A DNA stretch of 64,000 bases, taken from NCBI RefSeq assembly GCF_900111275.1, contig NZ_FOGR01000004.1:434001-498000 (forward strand), given 5' to 3'. The translations under genes and the position numbers were made by a program. How positions within the stretch are numbered: position 1 is the stretch's first letter; each line of letters opens with the position of its first letter. Positions 7,877-17,467 of this stretch are shown here, piece after piece. The stretch comes from Rhizobium sp. NFR03. GTDB taxonomy: Bacteria; Pseudomonadota; Alphaproteobacteria; Rhizobiales; Rhizobiaceae. The notes beneath the pieces are model-generated. The model made no database searches. It was not told the origin of the DNA and saw nothing but the letters and a program-made list of their open reading frames with translations.

Positions 7877-9598
7877 ATGGCATCAAAAGACCGTGTTACG
7901 GCCGGCCTCAGCCGCGTGCTCGACAGGCTATCGGCCGCATCTACGGGCAGGGAAGACGGTGAGGATATGAAGCAGGCGGTGGTCAGGATCATCGTCTCCG
8001 GTATCGCCTTCGTCAGCGTCGTGCCGGGCACGCTTGCCGGCTACTGGCAGGATTTGCCGCATGGGATCCTCCTGCTTTTCGTCACCTACCTGCCGTTTTC
8101 CTGCGTCGTCTGGTGGTGGATGAGGACGCATCCGGGCGAGCAGCCCTGGCGGCGGACGATCGCCATCGTCTGCGACATTCCTTCCCTCACCTATACGCTC
8201 GCCAATGGCGGCGCGGGCATGATGCCGCTTTTCGCGCTTCTCCTGTGGGTCACCGTCGGCAACGGTTTACGCTTCGGGCCGCGCATCCTCATCGCCTCCA
8301 CAGCGATGGCGCTGGTTTCGATCGCGGTTGCGGCCCTGTTCAACGATTACATGCGGCAGAACCCGTATATCGTGGTCACGCTGATTGCGACGGCGGTTCT
8401 GGTGCCGGCCTATATTTTCGTGCTGATGAAGCGCGTGCAGCGTGCCTATATCGCGGCGCAGGAGGCCAACCTGTCGAAATCCCGGTTTCTAGCGCAGGCA
8501 AGCCATGATCTTCGCCAGCCGGTCCACGCCATCAGCCTCTTCACCGCCTGTCTTCGCGATGCCGATCTCCGGCAGAGCGAGCTGGGCATGGTCGACAATA
8601 TCGACCGCTCGCTCCAGAGCATTTCGCGCCTGTTCAAGTCGCTGCTCGACGTGTCCACGCTCGACAGCGGCAAGGTCGTGCCGCGCTACGAGGCGGTCGC
8701 GATTGCCGATATCCTCGACGACGTGTTGCAGCAGAACACCGACATGGCGCAGGCGAATGACTGCAAGCTTGGCGTCAGCAACTGCAAGAGCGTGGTGATC
8801 ACGGATCGCACTCTCATCACGACGATGCTGCAGAACATCGTTAGCAACGCGATCAAATATGCGCCGGGCCGCGCGATCATGATCGGCTGCCGGCGTGAAA
8901 GCGGAATGCTTTCGGTTCAGGTCTACGATCAGGGCCCCGGGATCTCGCCGGAACATCAGCAACGCGTTTTCGAGGAATTCTACCAGATACGTGCGCGCGG
9001 CGACCGCGATATCGAGGGCGTCGGCCTCGGCCTGTCGATCGTCAAGCGGCTGGCCCAGCTGATGGACTTGAGGGTCAGGCTGCGTTCGACGCCGGGGCGC
9101 GGAACCTGCGTGACGCTCGCCGGGCTGCCAATCTCCTCGCGCAATGCCACGGCCCCGCGCCGCGCGCCCCGCGCCGCGGATACCGCTTCCGGGATCGACG
9201 GCTTGCGGATCCTGCTGGTCGAGGATGACGATGCCGTGCTGCGCGCGACGGCAAGTCTTCTGCAAAAATGGGGCTGTGAGGTTCAGGCCGAAACCGGTGT
9301 TCCCGCCGTGGTCACGTCCTGCGATCTCGTCATTGCCGATTTCGACCTTGGCGAAGGCACGACCGGGAGCGACTGTATCGAAACCGTGCGCCGGATGCTC
9401 GGACGCTCCGTGCCGGCAGTCGTCATGAGCGGACACGACCCCGGCCGGGTGCGCGACGAACTTGACGACGACGACATTCCCATCCTGTCGAAGCCGGTGC
9501 GCCCTGCCGAACTTCGCTCCGTCATCATGGCCGCAGCCATGGAAGCCGCCGGCCGAACGAGGGAGCAAGCCGCGATCCCGCAGAGCGATAGCCGATAG
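7877..9598 (+). CDS. Hybrid sensor histidine kinase with C-terminal receiver
   Basis: 573 residues. An N-terminal membrane part (roughly five hydrophobic segments, residues 35-190) is followed by a HisKA domain with His210 in SHDLRQPVH, a GHKL ATPase domain (NIVSNAIKYAP, YDQGPGIS, GVGLGLSIVK) and a receiver domain with the acceptor near Asp488 (LVIADFDL) and Lys in ILSKPVRP. The SHDLRQP box and internal receiver are typical of hybrid kinases that act with NarL/LuxR-type regulators; one lies convergent 12 nt downstream. AAGGGAG stands 7 nt before the ATG. The signal is probably sensed in the membrane. Confidence 0.9.
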   Translation: MASKDRVTAGLSRVLDRLSAASTGREDGEDMKQAVVRIIVSGIAFVSVVPGTLAGYWQDLPHGILLLFVTYLPFSCVVWWWMRTHPGEQPWRRTIAIVCDIPSLTYTLANGGAGMMPLFALLLWVTVGNGLRFGPRILIASTAMALVSIAVAALFNDYMRQNPYIVVTLIATAVLVPAYIFVLMKRVQRAYIAAQEANLSKSRFLAQASHDLRQPVHAISLFTACLRDADLRQSELGMVDNIDRSLQSISRLFKSLLDVSTLDSGKVVPRYEAVAIADILDDVLQQNTDMAQANDCKLGVSNCKSVVITDRTLITTMLQNIVSNAIKYAPGRAIMIGCRRESGMLSVQVYDQGPGISPEHQQRVFEEFYQIRARGDRDIEGVGLGLSIVKRLAQLMDLRVRLRSTPGRGTCVTLAGLPISSRNATAPRRAPRAADTASGIDGLRILLVEDDDAVLRATASLLQKWGCEVQAETGVPAVVTSCDLVIADFDLGEGTTGSDCIETVRRMLGRSVPAVVMSGHDPGRVRDELDDDDIPILSKPVRPAELRSVIMAAAMEAAGRTREQAAIPQSDSR

Positions 9599-9610
9599 GC
9601 GCCTTACCGG

Positions 9611-10258
9611 TTATTGCGGGCGCGTCGTCAGCAACCCTTCGGCCGCCGCCTTGGCCACGGCAGCCGCCCGCGAAGCGACGCCGAGTGCGCGGAAGAGCGC
9701 CGACACGTGAATGCGCACCGTGAACGGAGATATGCCGAGTTCGATGCCGATTTCCTTGTTGCTCTTGCCCTCGGCAATCAGCATCAGAACCTCCGACTGG
9801 CGGTCTGTCAGTGTCGCCTGCCTTGCATCCGCCTCGCCTCCCGTGCCGCCCCTTCTTTTGTCAGGCAGCAACAGCACCAGATCGCCATTGCGAACGGCCT
9901 CGATCGCCCCCAACATGGCATCCGGCGAGACGGCCTTGTTGATGAAGCCGTTGATACCGCAGGCCATGGCAGCATCGACCGTTGCCAGTTCGTCCGTCAT
10001 GGAGATGATGACGATGGACGATTGCCGGAATTCCTGACGCAGCGCCGGAAGCGTGTCCATGATGCTGCTGCGCGAGAAGAACAGGTCGAGCAGGAACATG
10101 GAGGGCGGCTTGGCTTGGCGCCTTGCGATGGCAAGAGCATTCTCCAGCGTATCGCTTCCGACCACGGTTGCAAGAGGCAGCCTTCGCCCGATGAGAGCGC
10201 TCAATCCGTCGCGAAACACAGGATGGTCATCGACCACGATGATGGTTTCTGTCGTCAA
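9611..10258 (-). CDS. NarL/LuxR-type response regulator
   Basis: About 215 residues. The receiver domain ([14 protein letters not shown], acceptor Asp in FLLDLFF, Thr in SMTDE, Lys in INKAV) is joined to a LuxR-type helix-turn-helix near residues 150-200 ([36 protein letters not shown]). No ATG is available. The TTG at 10258 is chosen because GGGAG lies about 9 nt upstream; another TTG at 10282 would add 8 residues. It converges on the hybrid kinase, its likely partner. Target genes are unknown. Confidence 0.87.
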   Translation of the reverse strand: MTTETIIVVDDHPVFRDGLSALIGRRLPLATVVGSDTLENALAIARRQAKPPSMFLLDLFFSRSSIMDTLPALRQEFRQSSIVIISMTDELATVDAAMACGINGFINKAVSPDAMLGAIEAVRNGDLVLLLPDKRRGGTGGEADARQATLTDRQSEVLMLIAEGKSNKEIGIELGISPFTVRIHVSALFRALGVASRAAAVAKAAAEGLLTTRPQ

Positions 10259-10429
10259 AACTGGGTCTCCCGGGTCTTGCAACCGAACACTTAACAGCCC
10301 GCACCCACAAAAGACATGTCCGTTTTCAAGACCGATGCGCGCGGGAGAGTTTGTCCGGATCGTGTTGAAACAACGAGATAGTGCCTTTGCACACTTGTCC
10401 TGGCCGACCTCCTGTAGCGACTGAGGGTG

Positions 10430-11026
10430 TTACTTCGGGCTCGCCAACGCGATGGTGCGCTGGAGGGCGGCGTCGAAGCCCTTGAGCGAAATGGAAAACG
10501 GCACCTCGGCCTCGGGATCGCTCGCCTGCGCCTTGACGATCAGCTTCGTGCCGGAACGAAGGGACTGCGTGATGGCGTCGGTAAAGAGCAGCGACACGAC
10601 GCATCCGACCGGCAAGCAGGTGCGGAACGGCGCCGGCTTTCCGGCCGGCAGGTCATCGACGGCAAAGGTCGCACCCTTTTGCAGGGCGAGACCGAAGGGA
10701 AGGATGAGATTGCCGCGGAGACGGCCGTCTTCGGCCGGGCGCAGTTCCATCAGCAGGACGCGCTGGCCGTTGCCATTCGCCTGGGTCTGGGACAGCGAGC
10801 ATTCCCGCGCGCCCGCGCCAGGCTTGCCCTTGGCCGCCTCACTGGCCTTATCCGCTGCTGCACCCTGCGTGGCGCAGCGCACGGTCCAGTCATCATAGCT
10901 TTCCGTCAGCGCGGAGGGCTGTGCGGGTGCCGGCGTCTGGGTCTGGGTCTGGGCCTGGGCCGAAACGCCCGTCACGGCGGCGCATGCCAGCGCCGCCGTG
11001 AGAGACAGATGAGGGAGACGCCGCAT
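10430..11026 (-). CDS. Invasion-associated locus B (IalB) family protein
   Basis: 198 residues. A signal peptide (cut near VSAQA) is followed by a Gln/Thr/Pro linker and the IalB-type domain: YDDWTVRC near the start, QRVLLMELRP, GNLILPFGLAL, and the paired cysteines in FRTCLPVGCVVSLLF. IalB is a periplasmic/outer-membrane-associated protein first described in Bartonella and widespread in Rhizobiales; its biochemical role is unclear. Its ATG shares a base with the autotransporter stop (TGATG), so the two are translationally coupled. Confidence 0.88.
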   Translation of the reverse strand: MRRLPHLSLTAALACAAVTGVSAQAQTQTQTPAPAQPSALTESYDDWTVRCATQGAAADKASEAAKGKPGAGARECSLSQTQANGNGQRVLLMELRPAEDGRLRGNLILPFGLALQKGATFAVDDLPAGKPAPFRTCLPVGCVVSLLFTDAITQSLRSGTKLIVKAQASDPEAEVPFSISLKGFDAALQRTIALASPK

Positions 11027-14000
11027 CAGAAGCGCACGCGCAGCTTCGCATCGACGCCGTTGGCCATGCCGTCATCGCCGAACTCGCCATTGTAGGAGAC
11101 GCCGAGCGTGGTCGTCTGCGAGAGGTTCACATCCAGTCCGACCTGCACGATGAAGGCATCCTGCGACACCGGCGCACCCCTTACGGCGTAGCTGTCGCTG
11201 CCGGCAAAGGCGAGACGCGAGGCTGGATCGGTATCGCCGAAGGCATGCCGCCAGCCGAGCGTACCGCTGGCAACCGTGGGAAGACCACCGAGCGTGAGGT
11301 CCGACGAGGCACGCAGACCAAGCGTCGTGAACGTCGTGTTGGTCGTGTCGCCCTCCCCGCGGAGTGCTGCGGAACCGCCCTTTTCGCGGAAGCCGTCCGT
11401 GTCCAGATTGACGTGCGCCACATTCACGAAGGGCTCGAAGGCTGCGAATTCCGTCTGGATCTCGTAGCCGAGTTCCCCATAGACCTGGAAGGAGCCGGCA
11501 TCATAGTCGGCCTTCAGATCCTGCGAGACGCCGGGGAAATCCACCGACCGCTTGGTGGAGATCTGGTGGTTGGTGTAGGAGAGGCCCGAACGCAGGGACA
11601 GCGCGCCCAGCTGTGTGCCGCCGTAGAGGCCGATGGTGTAGTTGTCGCTATCGGCAGAGGACGAACGGCTGTCGACGTCGATGCTGGTGCGGCTGTAGCC
11701 GAGGAAGACGCCAAGCCGCGAGACCGGCCCGACCAACGTGTCGATACCCGTGACGAGACCACCGGTCGAGACATCTGCTTCCGCCACACCGTTGCCGGCG
11801 TCGATATTGCTCCAGGAACCGAACGCCTGGCCCCAGACAGACCATGCGGGATCCACGACCTTCGGCGTGACGGCCGACATGGGATCGTCCGTCCAGCGGC
11901 CATTGTCCCAATAGTTGTTGACGGGCACGGGCTTGGCCGCAACGTCGCCCGAAGCCGCACGTAGCCGGTCGTTCGTCGCATCCCGCGTCTGGCTGGCGCC
12001 GGTGATCAGGCCGGATTTGACCGAGCCATGCGCCTCGCCCGACAGCCTGTCGAAGGCGCCCCGTGCCTCGTCCGCACTCAGAAGCAGGAGGCTGTTGTAG
12101 AGCGCGAGCGATTCCCCGCTCTGCTCGAGCGTGTTCAGCGACCGTGCCACGGCAACCTGGTTGCGCGTATCGGCAACACTGTCGAACAAGCCGGTTTCCG
12201 GCGGCTCTGGATTCGTCGGTGGTGTCGGCGGTGGCTCCGGGTTGGTGGGAGGCGTCGGCGGGGGCTCCGGGTTGGTGGGAGGCGTCGGCGGCGGCTCCGG
12301 GTTGGTGGGAGGCGTCGGAGGTTCCGGGTTCGTCGGGGGCGGTGTGGTGGGAGGCTCGGGGTTAGGCTGCCCGTTACCCGGATCCTTGACGGAGATCCGC
12401 AGGTCCACATCCTTTGCAGTCTGGTCGAGCGCAACGTCGAGGAAGGCGGATTTCGAGACGACCTGCGCGAATGTGCCGGTGATGCCGCCCTGTGCCGTCA
12501 GGATCTTATAGGTCTGGCCCGTCTGGTAGCTGGTCGCCGCGTCCAGCGCGGTCACCTGAACCGAGCTGTCCTTGCCGATCGTCGCGCGGCCGAGGCCATC
12601 GACAGCAATGGGTTTGCCGGCTGCATCGTAGCCGGCATTCTGCTTGACGGTTTCCACCGAGATGCGGTCGCTCGCGCCGTTGCCGGCGACATCGACGTCG
12701 TAGATCGCACCCTCAGCGAGATCGAGATCTCCGCGCACGGTGATGGTGCCCAGCGGATTGCCCGTGTCGCCGGGCGAGATGGTGGCGCCGCGATCGATAA
12801 AGGTGCTGCCGATCGTGCCGAAGCCGGCGAGCTTTCCATAGGCTCCCGTCACATTGCGCTGGCCGTTCAGCGTATCGCCCCAGACATCGACGGCGCTCGT
12901 ATAGGTCTCGCTGCCGAGGAAGTTCGTGACGACCTGACCCGTCTGGCCGCCGATGACCAGCGTACCGTTCTTCACGTCGAAATTCGTTCGGTTGGGGGAA
13001 ACGGTATCGTCGTCGGCCAGCGCCGTGCCGAGGTCGCCCTTCAGCACAAGCCGGCTGTTTCCGTCCACGATGACGCCACCGGCATAGCTATCGAGGGAGG
13101 CGAAGCCCGTCAGGTCGCCGGAGAGGATCGTCTCGCCGGACAGGCTGACGATCGACCCGTCGCCGACGATCTTGTTGGAGAAGTCATAGCCCGTATTCGT
13201 GTGGTTGAAGACGAGACGACCGGAGCCGGAGGTGCCGAAATTCACCACCGTTCCCGCGCTGACCGTGCCGGCAGCTTGCGTGTCGAGCGCGCGCGGAAGG
13301 CCCTGAAGGGCATCCGTGTCGATCTGCCCGCCAATGACGAGATAGCCGTCACTGCCGATATTGATCCCGTTCGCGGCATTCAGGTTACCGCCATTGGCAA
13401 CGACGACATGGCTGTCTGTCTCCACGCTTATCGCATTCGTTGCCGTGAAGGAGGAACCGGCGCCCGTGACCGTCAGATTGCCGACATCGTCGAGATCCGC
13501 GATCGATGTGCTCATCGCGCCGCCATTCTCGATCGTCAGATTGCCGCTGAGGTCGAGCCGGCCCGAATTGATCCAGCTGGAGCCCGCGCCCGTGACGATC
13601 GCGCCGCCCTCGGCCGTCGTCGTCGTGAATTGTCCGATCGAGGCCTGGTTCGTCAGGATCGCACCGCCCTGCTCGACCTTGACGAGGCTCGGCGTCGTGA
13701 GCATACCCTGCATGCCGAGATAATTCGCCGAGACGACGGATCCCGCGCCGGTGACCAGCAGTTTGCCCTGCGCGCCCTGTCCCTCGCCGACATAGATGTT
13801 TTTGGCATCCACCTTGCCGCCGCCTTCGACGATCAGCGTGCCGTCGCCGCCGGTGATGCACATGACGGAATAGCCGTTGCAGCCGCCGCCGATGCTCAGG
13901 CTGTTGCCGAGCACATAAGGCGTGCGTACCACATTCAGTTCGGAGCCGGGCCCGGAGACCGTGACGGTTGCCTGCGATCCGCCGAGGCCCGCGATGATGC

Positions 14001-14277
14001 CGCGATTGGCGATCAGCACGTTCGCACCGCTGTTGATGGTCAGCGTGGTGCCCTTGTTCTCAAGCCCGATGATCATGTCATCGGCAAAGCTCTGGTCGGT
14101 GCTCCAGACCACATTGCCGCTGTCCTGGATGTAATCCTTGTCGTCCAGTGCGAGCGCCGGGCCGGCCAGAAGCGAGGCGGAGACCGGCAGCAGCAGGAGG
14201 GAACGGCGGGTGACGGTCAATGCCGTCGAACTGCGCAAGCCACGATTCCGGTTTCGCAATTGCTCTTGTCGTCCCAT
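11026..14277 (-). CDS. Type V autotransporter with proline-rich hinge
   Basis: About 1083 residues. A long basic N-region plus signal (RRSLLLLPVSASLLAGPALA) leads into a passenger of glycine/asparagine-rich beta-helix-like repeats (GGDGTLIVEGGGKV, VTGAGSVVSANYLG). Then comes a hinge of NPEPPPTPPT repeats (about residues 635-690) and a C-terminal beta-barrel of about 270 residues beginning near WSVWGQAFGSW and ending in aromatic-terminated RVRF, as autotransporters do. GGAG lies 9 nt before the ATG at 14277; in-frame ATG 14286 and GTG 14292 are also possible. A surface adhesin or secreted factor is likely. It is co-translated with the IalB-like protein downstream. Confidence 0.92.
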   Translation of the reverse strand: MGRQEQLRNRNRGLRSSTALTVTRRSLLLLPVSASLLAGPALALDDKDYIQDSGNVVWSTDQSFADDMIIGLENKGTTLTINSGANVLIANRGIIAGLGGSQATVTVSGPGSELNVVRTPYVLGNSLSIGGGCNGYSVMCITGGDGTLIVEGGGKVDAKNIYVGEGQGAQGKLLVTGAGSVVSANYLGMQGMLTTPSLVKVEQGGAILTNQASIGQFTTTTAEGGAIVTGAGSSWINSGRLDLSGNLTIENGGAMSTSIADLDDVGNLTVTGAGSSFTATNAISVETDSHVVVANGGNLNAANGINIGSDGYLVIGGQIDTDALQGLPRALDTQAAGTVSAGTVVNFGTSGSGRLVFNHTNTGYDFSNKIVGDGSIVSLSGETILSGDLTGFASLDSYAGGVIVDGNSRLVLKGDLGTALADDDTVSPNRTNFDVKNGTLVIGGQTGQVVTNFLGSETYTSAVDVWGDTLNGQRNVTGAYGKLAGFGTIGSTFIDRGATISPGDTGNPLGTITVRGDLDLAEGAIYDVDVAGNGASDRISVETVKQNAGYDAAGKPIAVDGLGRATIGKDSSVQVTALDAATSYQTGQTYKILTAQGGITGTFAQVVSKSAFLDVALDQTAKDVDLRISVKDPGNGQPNPEPPTTPPPTNPEPPTPPTNPEPPPTPPTNPEPPPTPPTNPEPPPTPPTNPEPPETGLFDSVADTRNQVAVARSLNTLEQSGESLALYNSLLLLSADEARGAFDRLSGEAHGSVKSGLITGASQTRDATNDRLRAASGDVAAKPVPVNNYWDNGRWTDDPMSAVTPKVVDPAWSVWGQAFGSWSNIDAGNGVAEADVSTGGLVTGIDTLVGPVSRLGVFLGYSRTSIDVDSRSSSADSDNYTIGLYGGTQLGALSLRSGLSYTNHQISTKRSVDFPGVSQDLKADYDAGSFQVYGELGYEIQTEFAAFEPFVNVAHVNLDTDGFREKGGSAALRGEGDTTNTTFTTLGLRASSDLTLGGLPTVASGTLGWRHAFGDTDPASRLAFAGSDSYAVRGAPVSQDAFIVQVGLDVNLSQTTTLGVSYNGEFGDDGMANGVDAKLRVRF
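12202..12365. repeat. 30-bp tandem repeats encoding the autotransporter proline hinge
   Basis: Units of 30 bp (for example 12241-12270 and 12271-12300, differing by one base) with diverged flanking units encode about five copies of the decapeptide NPEPPPTPPT on the minus strand. Such in-frame arrays commonly vary in copy number. They are part of the coding sequence, not a CRISPR: there are no unique spacers. Confidence 0.9.
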
Positions 14278-14498
14278 GCTTTCCATCTCCACTGCTCAGG
14301 CAGACCCTCTGAAAATTCGGGTGAATTTCAGTAAGGTCGAGACAGCGGATAAAACACAGTCGAACCGGCGCGGCCATTAGCACGCATGTGCTAGTCTCAG
14401 GAGGCGACGCCCGGTATTTTGCACGTTTGCCGCGAAAAGAGCATTGCGGCAGACCCCGCCGTGAAGCATCCGACGCGTTCGCGTGAACGCGTGGCACG

Positions 14499-15398
14499 TC
14501 AGTCCAGCGATGCCATGTAGGCTGGCAGCTGCTCCTCGAAAAACTTGGAGAAGGAGGCAATGCGCGGGGGCAGCGTCTGGTAGGGCGGATAGAACAGGGT
14601 CAGCCAGAGATCCGGCGGCGCCCAGCCCCTGAAGACCTGAACGAGGCGGCCTGTGCGGATATGTTCTGCAATATGAAAGCCAGGAAGCATGGCCACACCG
14701 GCGCCATCCGCTGCCATGCTGGCCAGGACCTCGCCACTGTTGGCGCTGAAATCGCGACCGGCCGAGATCGTCATGCTGGAACCGCCATCCGAAAGAACCC
14801 AGTTTTCCCGCCGGCTTTCACCACTATAGGCGAGGCAATCATCCGGTTTCAGCTCGTTCGGGTGCTCCATGGCCACGAAGCGGCTGCCGGGAGCGGCCAC
14901 GAGAATGCGCGGCACCACCCTTATCTTTCTCCAGATCGTGAACTTGTCCGATGGCTGCGCGGAGATGCGGATCGCCAGATCGTAGTCGTCATCGACAATG
15001 TTCACCAGACCATCCGACAGCGAGATCTCGAAGCTCATCTTCGGAAACCTCTCCTTGAAACCCGAAAGGATCGGCGGCAAAACGGCCTTGCCGAACCAGG
15101 TCGGCGCGCTGATGCGCAGGCGTCCCTGATCGGCCTTGTGCGCGTTCATGACGTCGCGCCGTGCCGCCTCCAGCGTCTTCACCGCCGGCTGGATCTGCGC
15201 GGCAAAGATCGCGCCGTCCGTCGTCAGCGAGACCTGCCGCGTGGTGCGCACGAAGAGCTGTACGCCCAGTTCCGCCTCCAGCGCCGCGATCGCCCGTGTC
15301 ACGGCGGCAGGCGTCATGTCGAGTTCGCGCGCCACCTGAGCGAAGTTCCGCTTCTCGGCCGCCAGCAGAAAGGTGCGCAGAGCCTTATAGTCGTTCAT
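14499..15398 (-). CDS. LysR-family regulator of the dioxygenase/hydrolase island
   Basis: 299 residues. The winged helix occupies about residues 1-60 (NFAQVARELDMTPAAVTRAIAALEAELGVQLFVRTTRQVSLT), followed by the effector-binding domain. It is divergent from the ring-cleaving dioxygenase gene. The 111-bp gap contains GCAATTCAAT-N10-ATTGCAATTC (15417-15446), and the same element recurs before the isochorismatase gene at 16559-16588, so both units are likely controlled by this protein. The inducer is probably an aromatic or quinone compound, inferred from the neighbours. Confidence 0.9.
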   Translation of the reverse strand: MNDYKALRTFLLAAEKRNFAQVARELDMTPAAVTRAIAALEAELGVQLFVRTTRQVSLTTDGAIFAAQIQPAVKTLEAARRDVMNAHKADQGRLRISAPTWFGKAVLPPILSGFKERFPKMSFEISLSDGLVNIVDDDYDLAIRISAQPSDKFTIWRKIRVVPRILVAAPGSRFVAMEHPNELKPDDCLAYSGESRRENWVLSDGGSSMTISAGRDFSANSGEVLASMAADGAGVAMLPGFHIAEHIRTGRLVQVFRGWAPPDLWLTLFYPPYQTLPPRIASFSKFFEEQLPAYMASLD

Positions 15399-15416
15399 GT
15401 CACTGTTTCACTTTCA

Positions 15417-15446
15417 GCAATTCAATAGCAAGAAATATTGCAATTC
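15417..15446. promoter_or_regulatory. Probable LysR operator, copy 1
   Basis: GCAATTCAAT, ten variable bases, then ATTGCAATTC. It contains the inverted pair GCAAT/ATTGC 15 bp apart. It sits 19 bp from the lysR start and 64 bp before the dioxygenase ATG, the normal place for a LysR site. The two 10-base arms and their spacing are repeated exactly at 16559-16588. An ACTGTTTCA box lies at 15402-15410. Confidence 0.7.
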
Positions 15447-15509
15447 CGTCCGGGGATCAATGGGCGTACTTACGGTCATCGTCAAGCAAAGCCGCAGAAA
15501 GGCACCGAC

Positions 15510-16442
15510 ATGATCAAGGACATCAAGGGACTGCATCACGTAACGTCGATGGCATCGGACGCGCGGCAGAACAACCATTTCTTCACGCAGACACTGGGCC
15601 TGCGGCGCGTCAAGCAGACTGTCAATTTCGACGATCCGAGCGTCTACCACCTCTATTACGGTGACGAGACCGGATCTGCCGGCACTGTCATGACCTACTT
15701 TCCCTTTCAGGACATGATGCTCGGCCGACCGGGCGTCGGGGAAGTCGGGGAGACGCAGTTCTCCGTACCGAAGGGCACGTTGAAATACTGGCAGGATCGC
15801 CTCCTCGCACAGGGCGTCGCAGGCCTGGAGCAGGACACCGTTTTCGGTGCCAACCGGCTGCGGTTCATGGGTCCGGATGGCGACGGTCTCGCTTTGATCG
15901 AGTCCGCTGACGACGCCCGTGCCCCCTGGCTCGGCGACGGCATCCCCGACGATGTCGCCATTCGCGGCTTTGCCGGCGCCCGCTTCAGCCTGCATGAAAC
16001 GGCTGCGACGGAAGAACTGCTCGGCTTCATGGGCTATCAGCGTGCCGGAAAGGAAGGCGATGTCACCCGCTTCATCATGCCGGACGGCAATGGTGCGGAT
16101 ACGATCGATCTTGCCGCCCTTCCGCAGACGCCGTTTGCCCGTCAGGGTGCCGGCTCGGTCCATCACATCGCCTTTGCGGTCGACAATCGCGAGAAGCAGC
16201 TGGAGGTGCGCAAGGCCCTGATGGACACGGGATATCAGGTGACGCCGGTCATCGACCGGGATTACTTCTGGGCGATCTACTTCCGCACGCCCGGCGGCGT
16301 TCTCTTCGAGGTCGCCACCAACGAGCCGGGCTTCAACCGCGACGAGGACACCGCCCATCTTGGCGAAGCTCTCAAGCTGCCCGGCCGCTACGAAGCCTTC
16401 CGCGATCAGATCGAGGCGAACCTCGTCCCCCTGGCTGCCTGA
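15510..16442 (+). CDS. Ring-cleaving dioxygenase (VOC family, MhqO/hydroquinone type)
   Basis: 310 residues made of two vicinal-oxygen-chelate modules: GLHHVTSMASDARQNNHFFTQTLGLR at the start and SVHHIAFAVDNREKQLEVRKAL in the second half, with GGVLFEVATNEPGF supplying the C-terminal metal-ligand Glu. The first His of GLHHVT, a His of SVHHIAF and this Glu are the expected Fe/Mn ligands. The length and two-module build match the YkcA/MhqO group that opens hydroquinone-type rings. AAAGG precedes the ATG. It is divergent from the LysR regulator and followed by a strong hairpin. Confidence 0.88.
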   Translation: MIKDIKGLHHVTSMASDARQNNHFFTQTLGLRRVKQTVNFDDPSVYHLYYGDETGSAGTVMTYFPFQDMMLGRPGVGEVGETQFSVPKGTLKYWQDRLLAQGVAGLEQDTVFGANRLRFMGPDGDGLALIESADDARAPWLGDGIPDDVAIRGFAGARFSLHETAATEELLGFMGYQRAGKEGDVTRFIMPDGNGADTIDLAALPQTPFARQGAGSVHHIAFAVDNREKQLEVRKALMDTGYQVTPVIDRDYFWAIYFRTPGGVLFEVATNEPGFNRDEDTAHLGEALKLPGRYEAFRDQIEANLVPLAA

Positions 16443-16470
16443 ACGATAGAATCCGACAAAACATTGACTT

Positions 16471-16507
16471 TGCATCGCCGCGACACCGAAAGGTTCGCGG
16501 CGATGCA
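16471..16507 (+). terminator. Strong hairpin after the dioxygenase gene
   Basis: A perfect 13-bp stem (TGCATCGCCGCGA / TCGCGGCGATGCA) with an 11-nt loop lies 28 nt after the dioxygenase stop. It lacks a T run, so it may terminate weakly or protect the 3' end of the mRNA. Confidence 0.6.
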
Positions 16508-16558
16508 CGTTTGCGGTCACCACTCTCACCGAATAGGACAGGGATAATTGCCGGAATC

Positions 16559-16588
16559 GCAATTCAATGAAAATATTTATTGCAATTC
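16559..16588. promoter_or_regulatory. Probable LysR operator, copy 2
   Basis: Second copy of GCAATTCAAT-N10-ATTGCAATTC, with a different spacer, directly followed by TGAAACAGT (inverse of the ACTGTTTCA box near copy 1). It lies 178 bp before the isochorismatase ATG in the 323-bp gap after the dioxygenase. The rest of that gap holds only the terminator hairpin at 16471-16507 and no gene that I can support. Confidence 0.68.
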
Positions 16589-16765
16589 TGAAACAGTAAG
16601 TTGTGGCGTAGATTTCATATCAGCAGCAAAGACGGCGTCTTCCTGCTCCTGCTGACGGCGAATGGGTCGCATGGAGGCGGAGGGGCATCAAGGACCGCCA
16701 ACCCGAACGATCGCTGCTGCCATCGTGAAACCCGCAAAAGCGGCGAAAACCTAGAGGAAAAGACC

Positions 16766-17455
16766 ATGTCCAAGTTCGAAGTCCTGACCCCGGCAAACAG
16801 CCAGCTCATCTTCATCGACCAGCAGCCGCAGATGGCGTTCGGCGTTCAGTCGATCGACCGCCAGACCTTGAAGAACAACGTCGTCGGCCTCGCCAAGGCG
16901 GCCAAGATCTTCGACATCCCCACGACCATCACGACCGTGGAAACCGAGAGCTTCTCGGGCAATACGTTTCCCGAACTTCTCGCCGTTCATCCCGAGAACG
17001 ACATCCTCGAGCGCACCTCGATGAATTCCTGGGACGACCAGAACGTTCGCGACGCGCTGGCGAAGAATGCGGCACAGGGCCGCAAGAAGATCGTCGTCTC
17101 CGGTCTCTGGACGGAAGTCTGCAACACGACCTTTGCGCTGTCTGCTCTTCATGACGTGCCGGAATACGAGATCTACATGGTTGCCGATGCGTCCGGCGGC
17201 ACCTCGCTCGAAGCGCATAATCGCGCCATGGACCGTATGATTCAGGCCGGCATCATCCCCGTCACCTGGCAGCAGGTCCTCTTGGAATGGCAGCGCGACT
17301 GGGCTCGCAAGGAAACCTATGACGCCGTCACCACGCTGGTGAAGGAGCATTCTGGCGCCTACGGCATGGGTATCGACTACGCCTACACCATGGTTCACGG
17401 CGCTGAAGAGCGCGTGAAGCACGGCAAGCGCATCGGCCCGAACCCGGCCAAGTAA
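16766..17455 (+). CDS. Isochorismatase-family cysteine hydrolase (YcaC-like)
   Basis: 229 residues. The fold is recognisable from LIFIDQQPQMAFGV (catalytic Asp), a central Lys region (GRKKIVVSGLWTEVC) and the nucleophile Cys119 in TEVCNTTFAL. The family cleaves amides or ester-like bonds (nicotinamidase, isochorismatase); this branch resembles YcaC, whose substrate is unknown. AGAGGA lies before the ATG. It starts the isochorismatase-XapX-amidohydrolase unit, with a 12-bp hairpin between it and XapX that could make it the most expressed gene of the three. Confidence 0.88.
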   Translation: MSKFEVLTPANSQLIFIDQQPQMAFGVQSIDRQTLKNNVVGLAKAAKIFDIPTTITTVETESFSGNTFPELLAVHPENDILERTSMNSWDDQNVRDALAKNAAQGRKKIVVSGLWTEVCNTTFALSALHDVPEYEIYMVADASGGTSLEAHNRAMDRMIQAGIIPVTWQQVLLEWQRDWARKETYDAVTTLVKEHSGAYGMGIDYAYTMVHGAEERVKHGKRIGPNPAK

Positions 17456-17467
17456 GAGTAAGCCAGC

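Noticed and set aside
12202-12365. Regular 30-bp repeats suggesting a CRISPR array
   Set aside because: The units are contiguous, without spacers, and encode the NPEPPPTPPT hinge in frame with the autotransporter.
12028-14334. A 768-codon open frame on the plus strand
   Set aside because: It lies entirely opposite the autotransporter gene and is kept open only by GC-rich codon use; its protein is low-complexity and matches no family.
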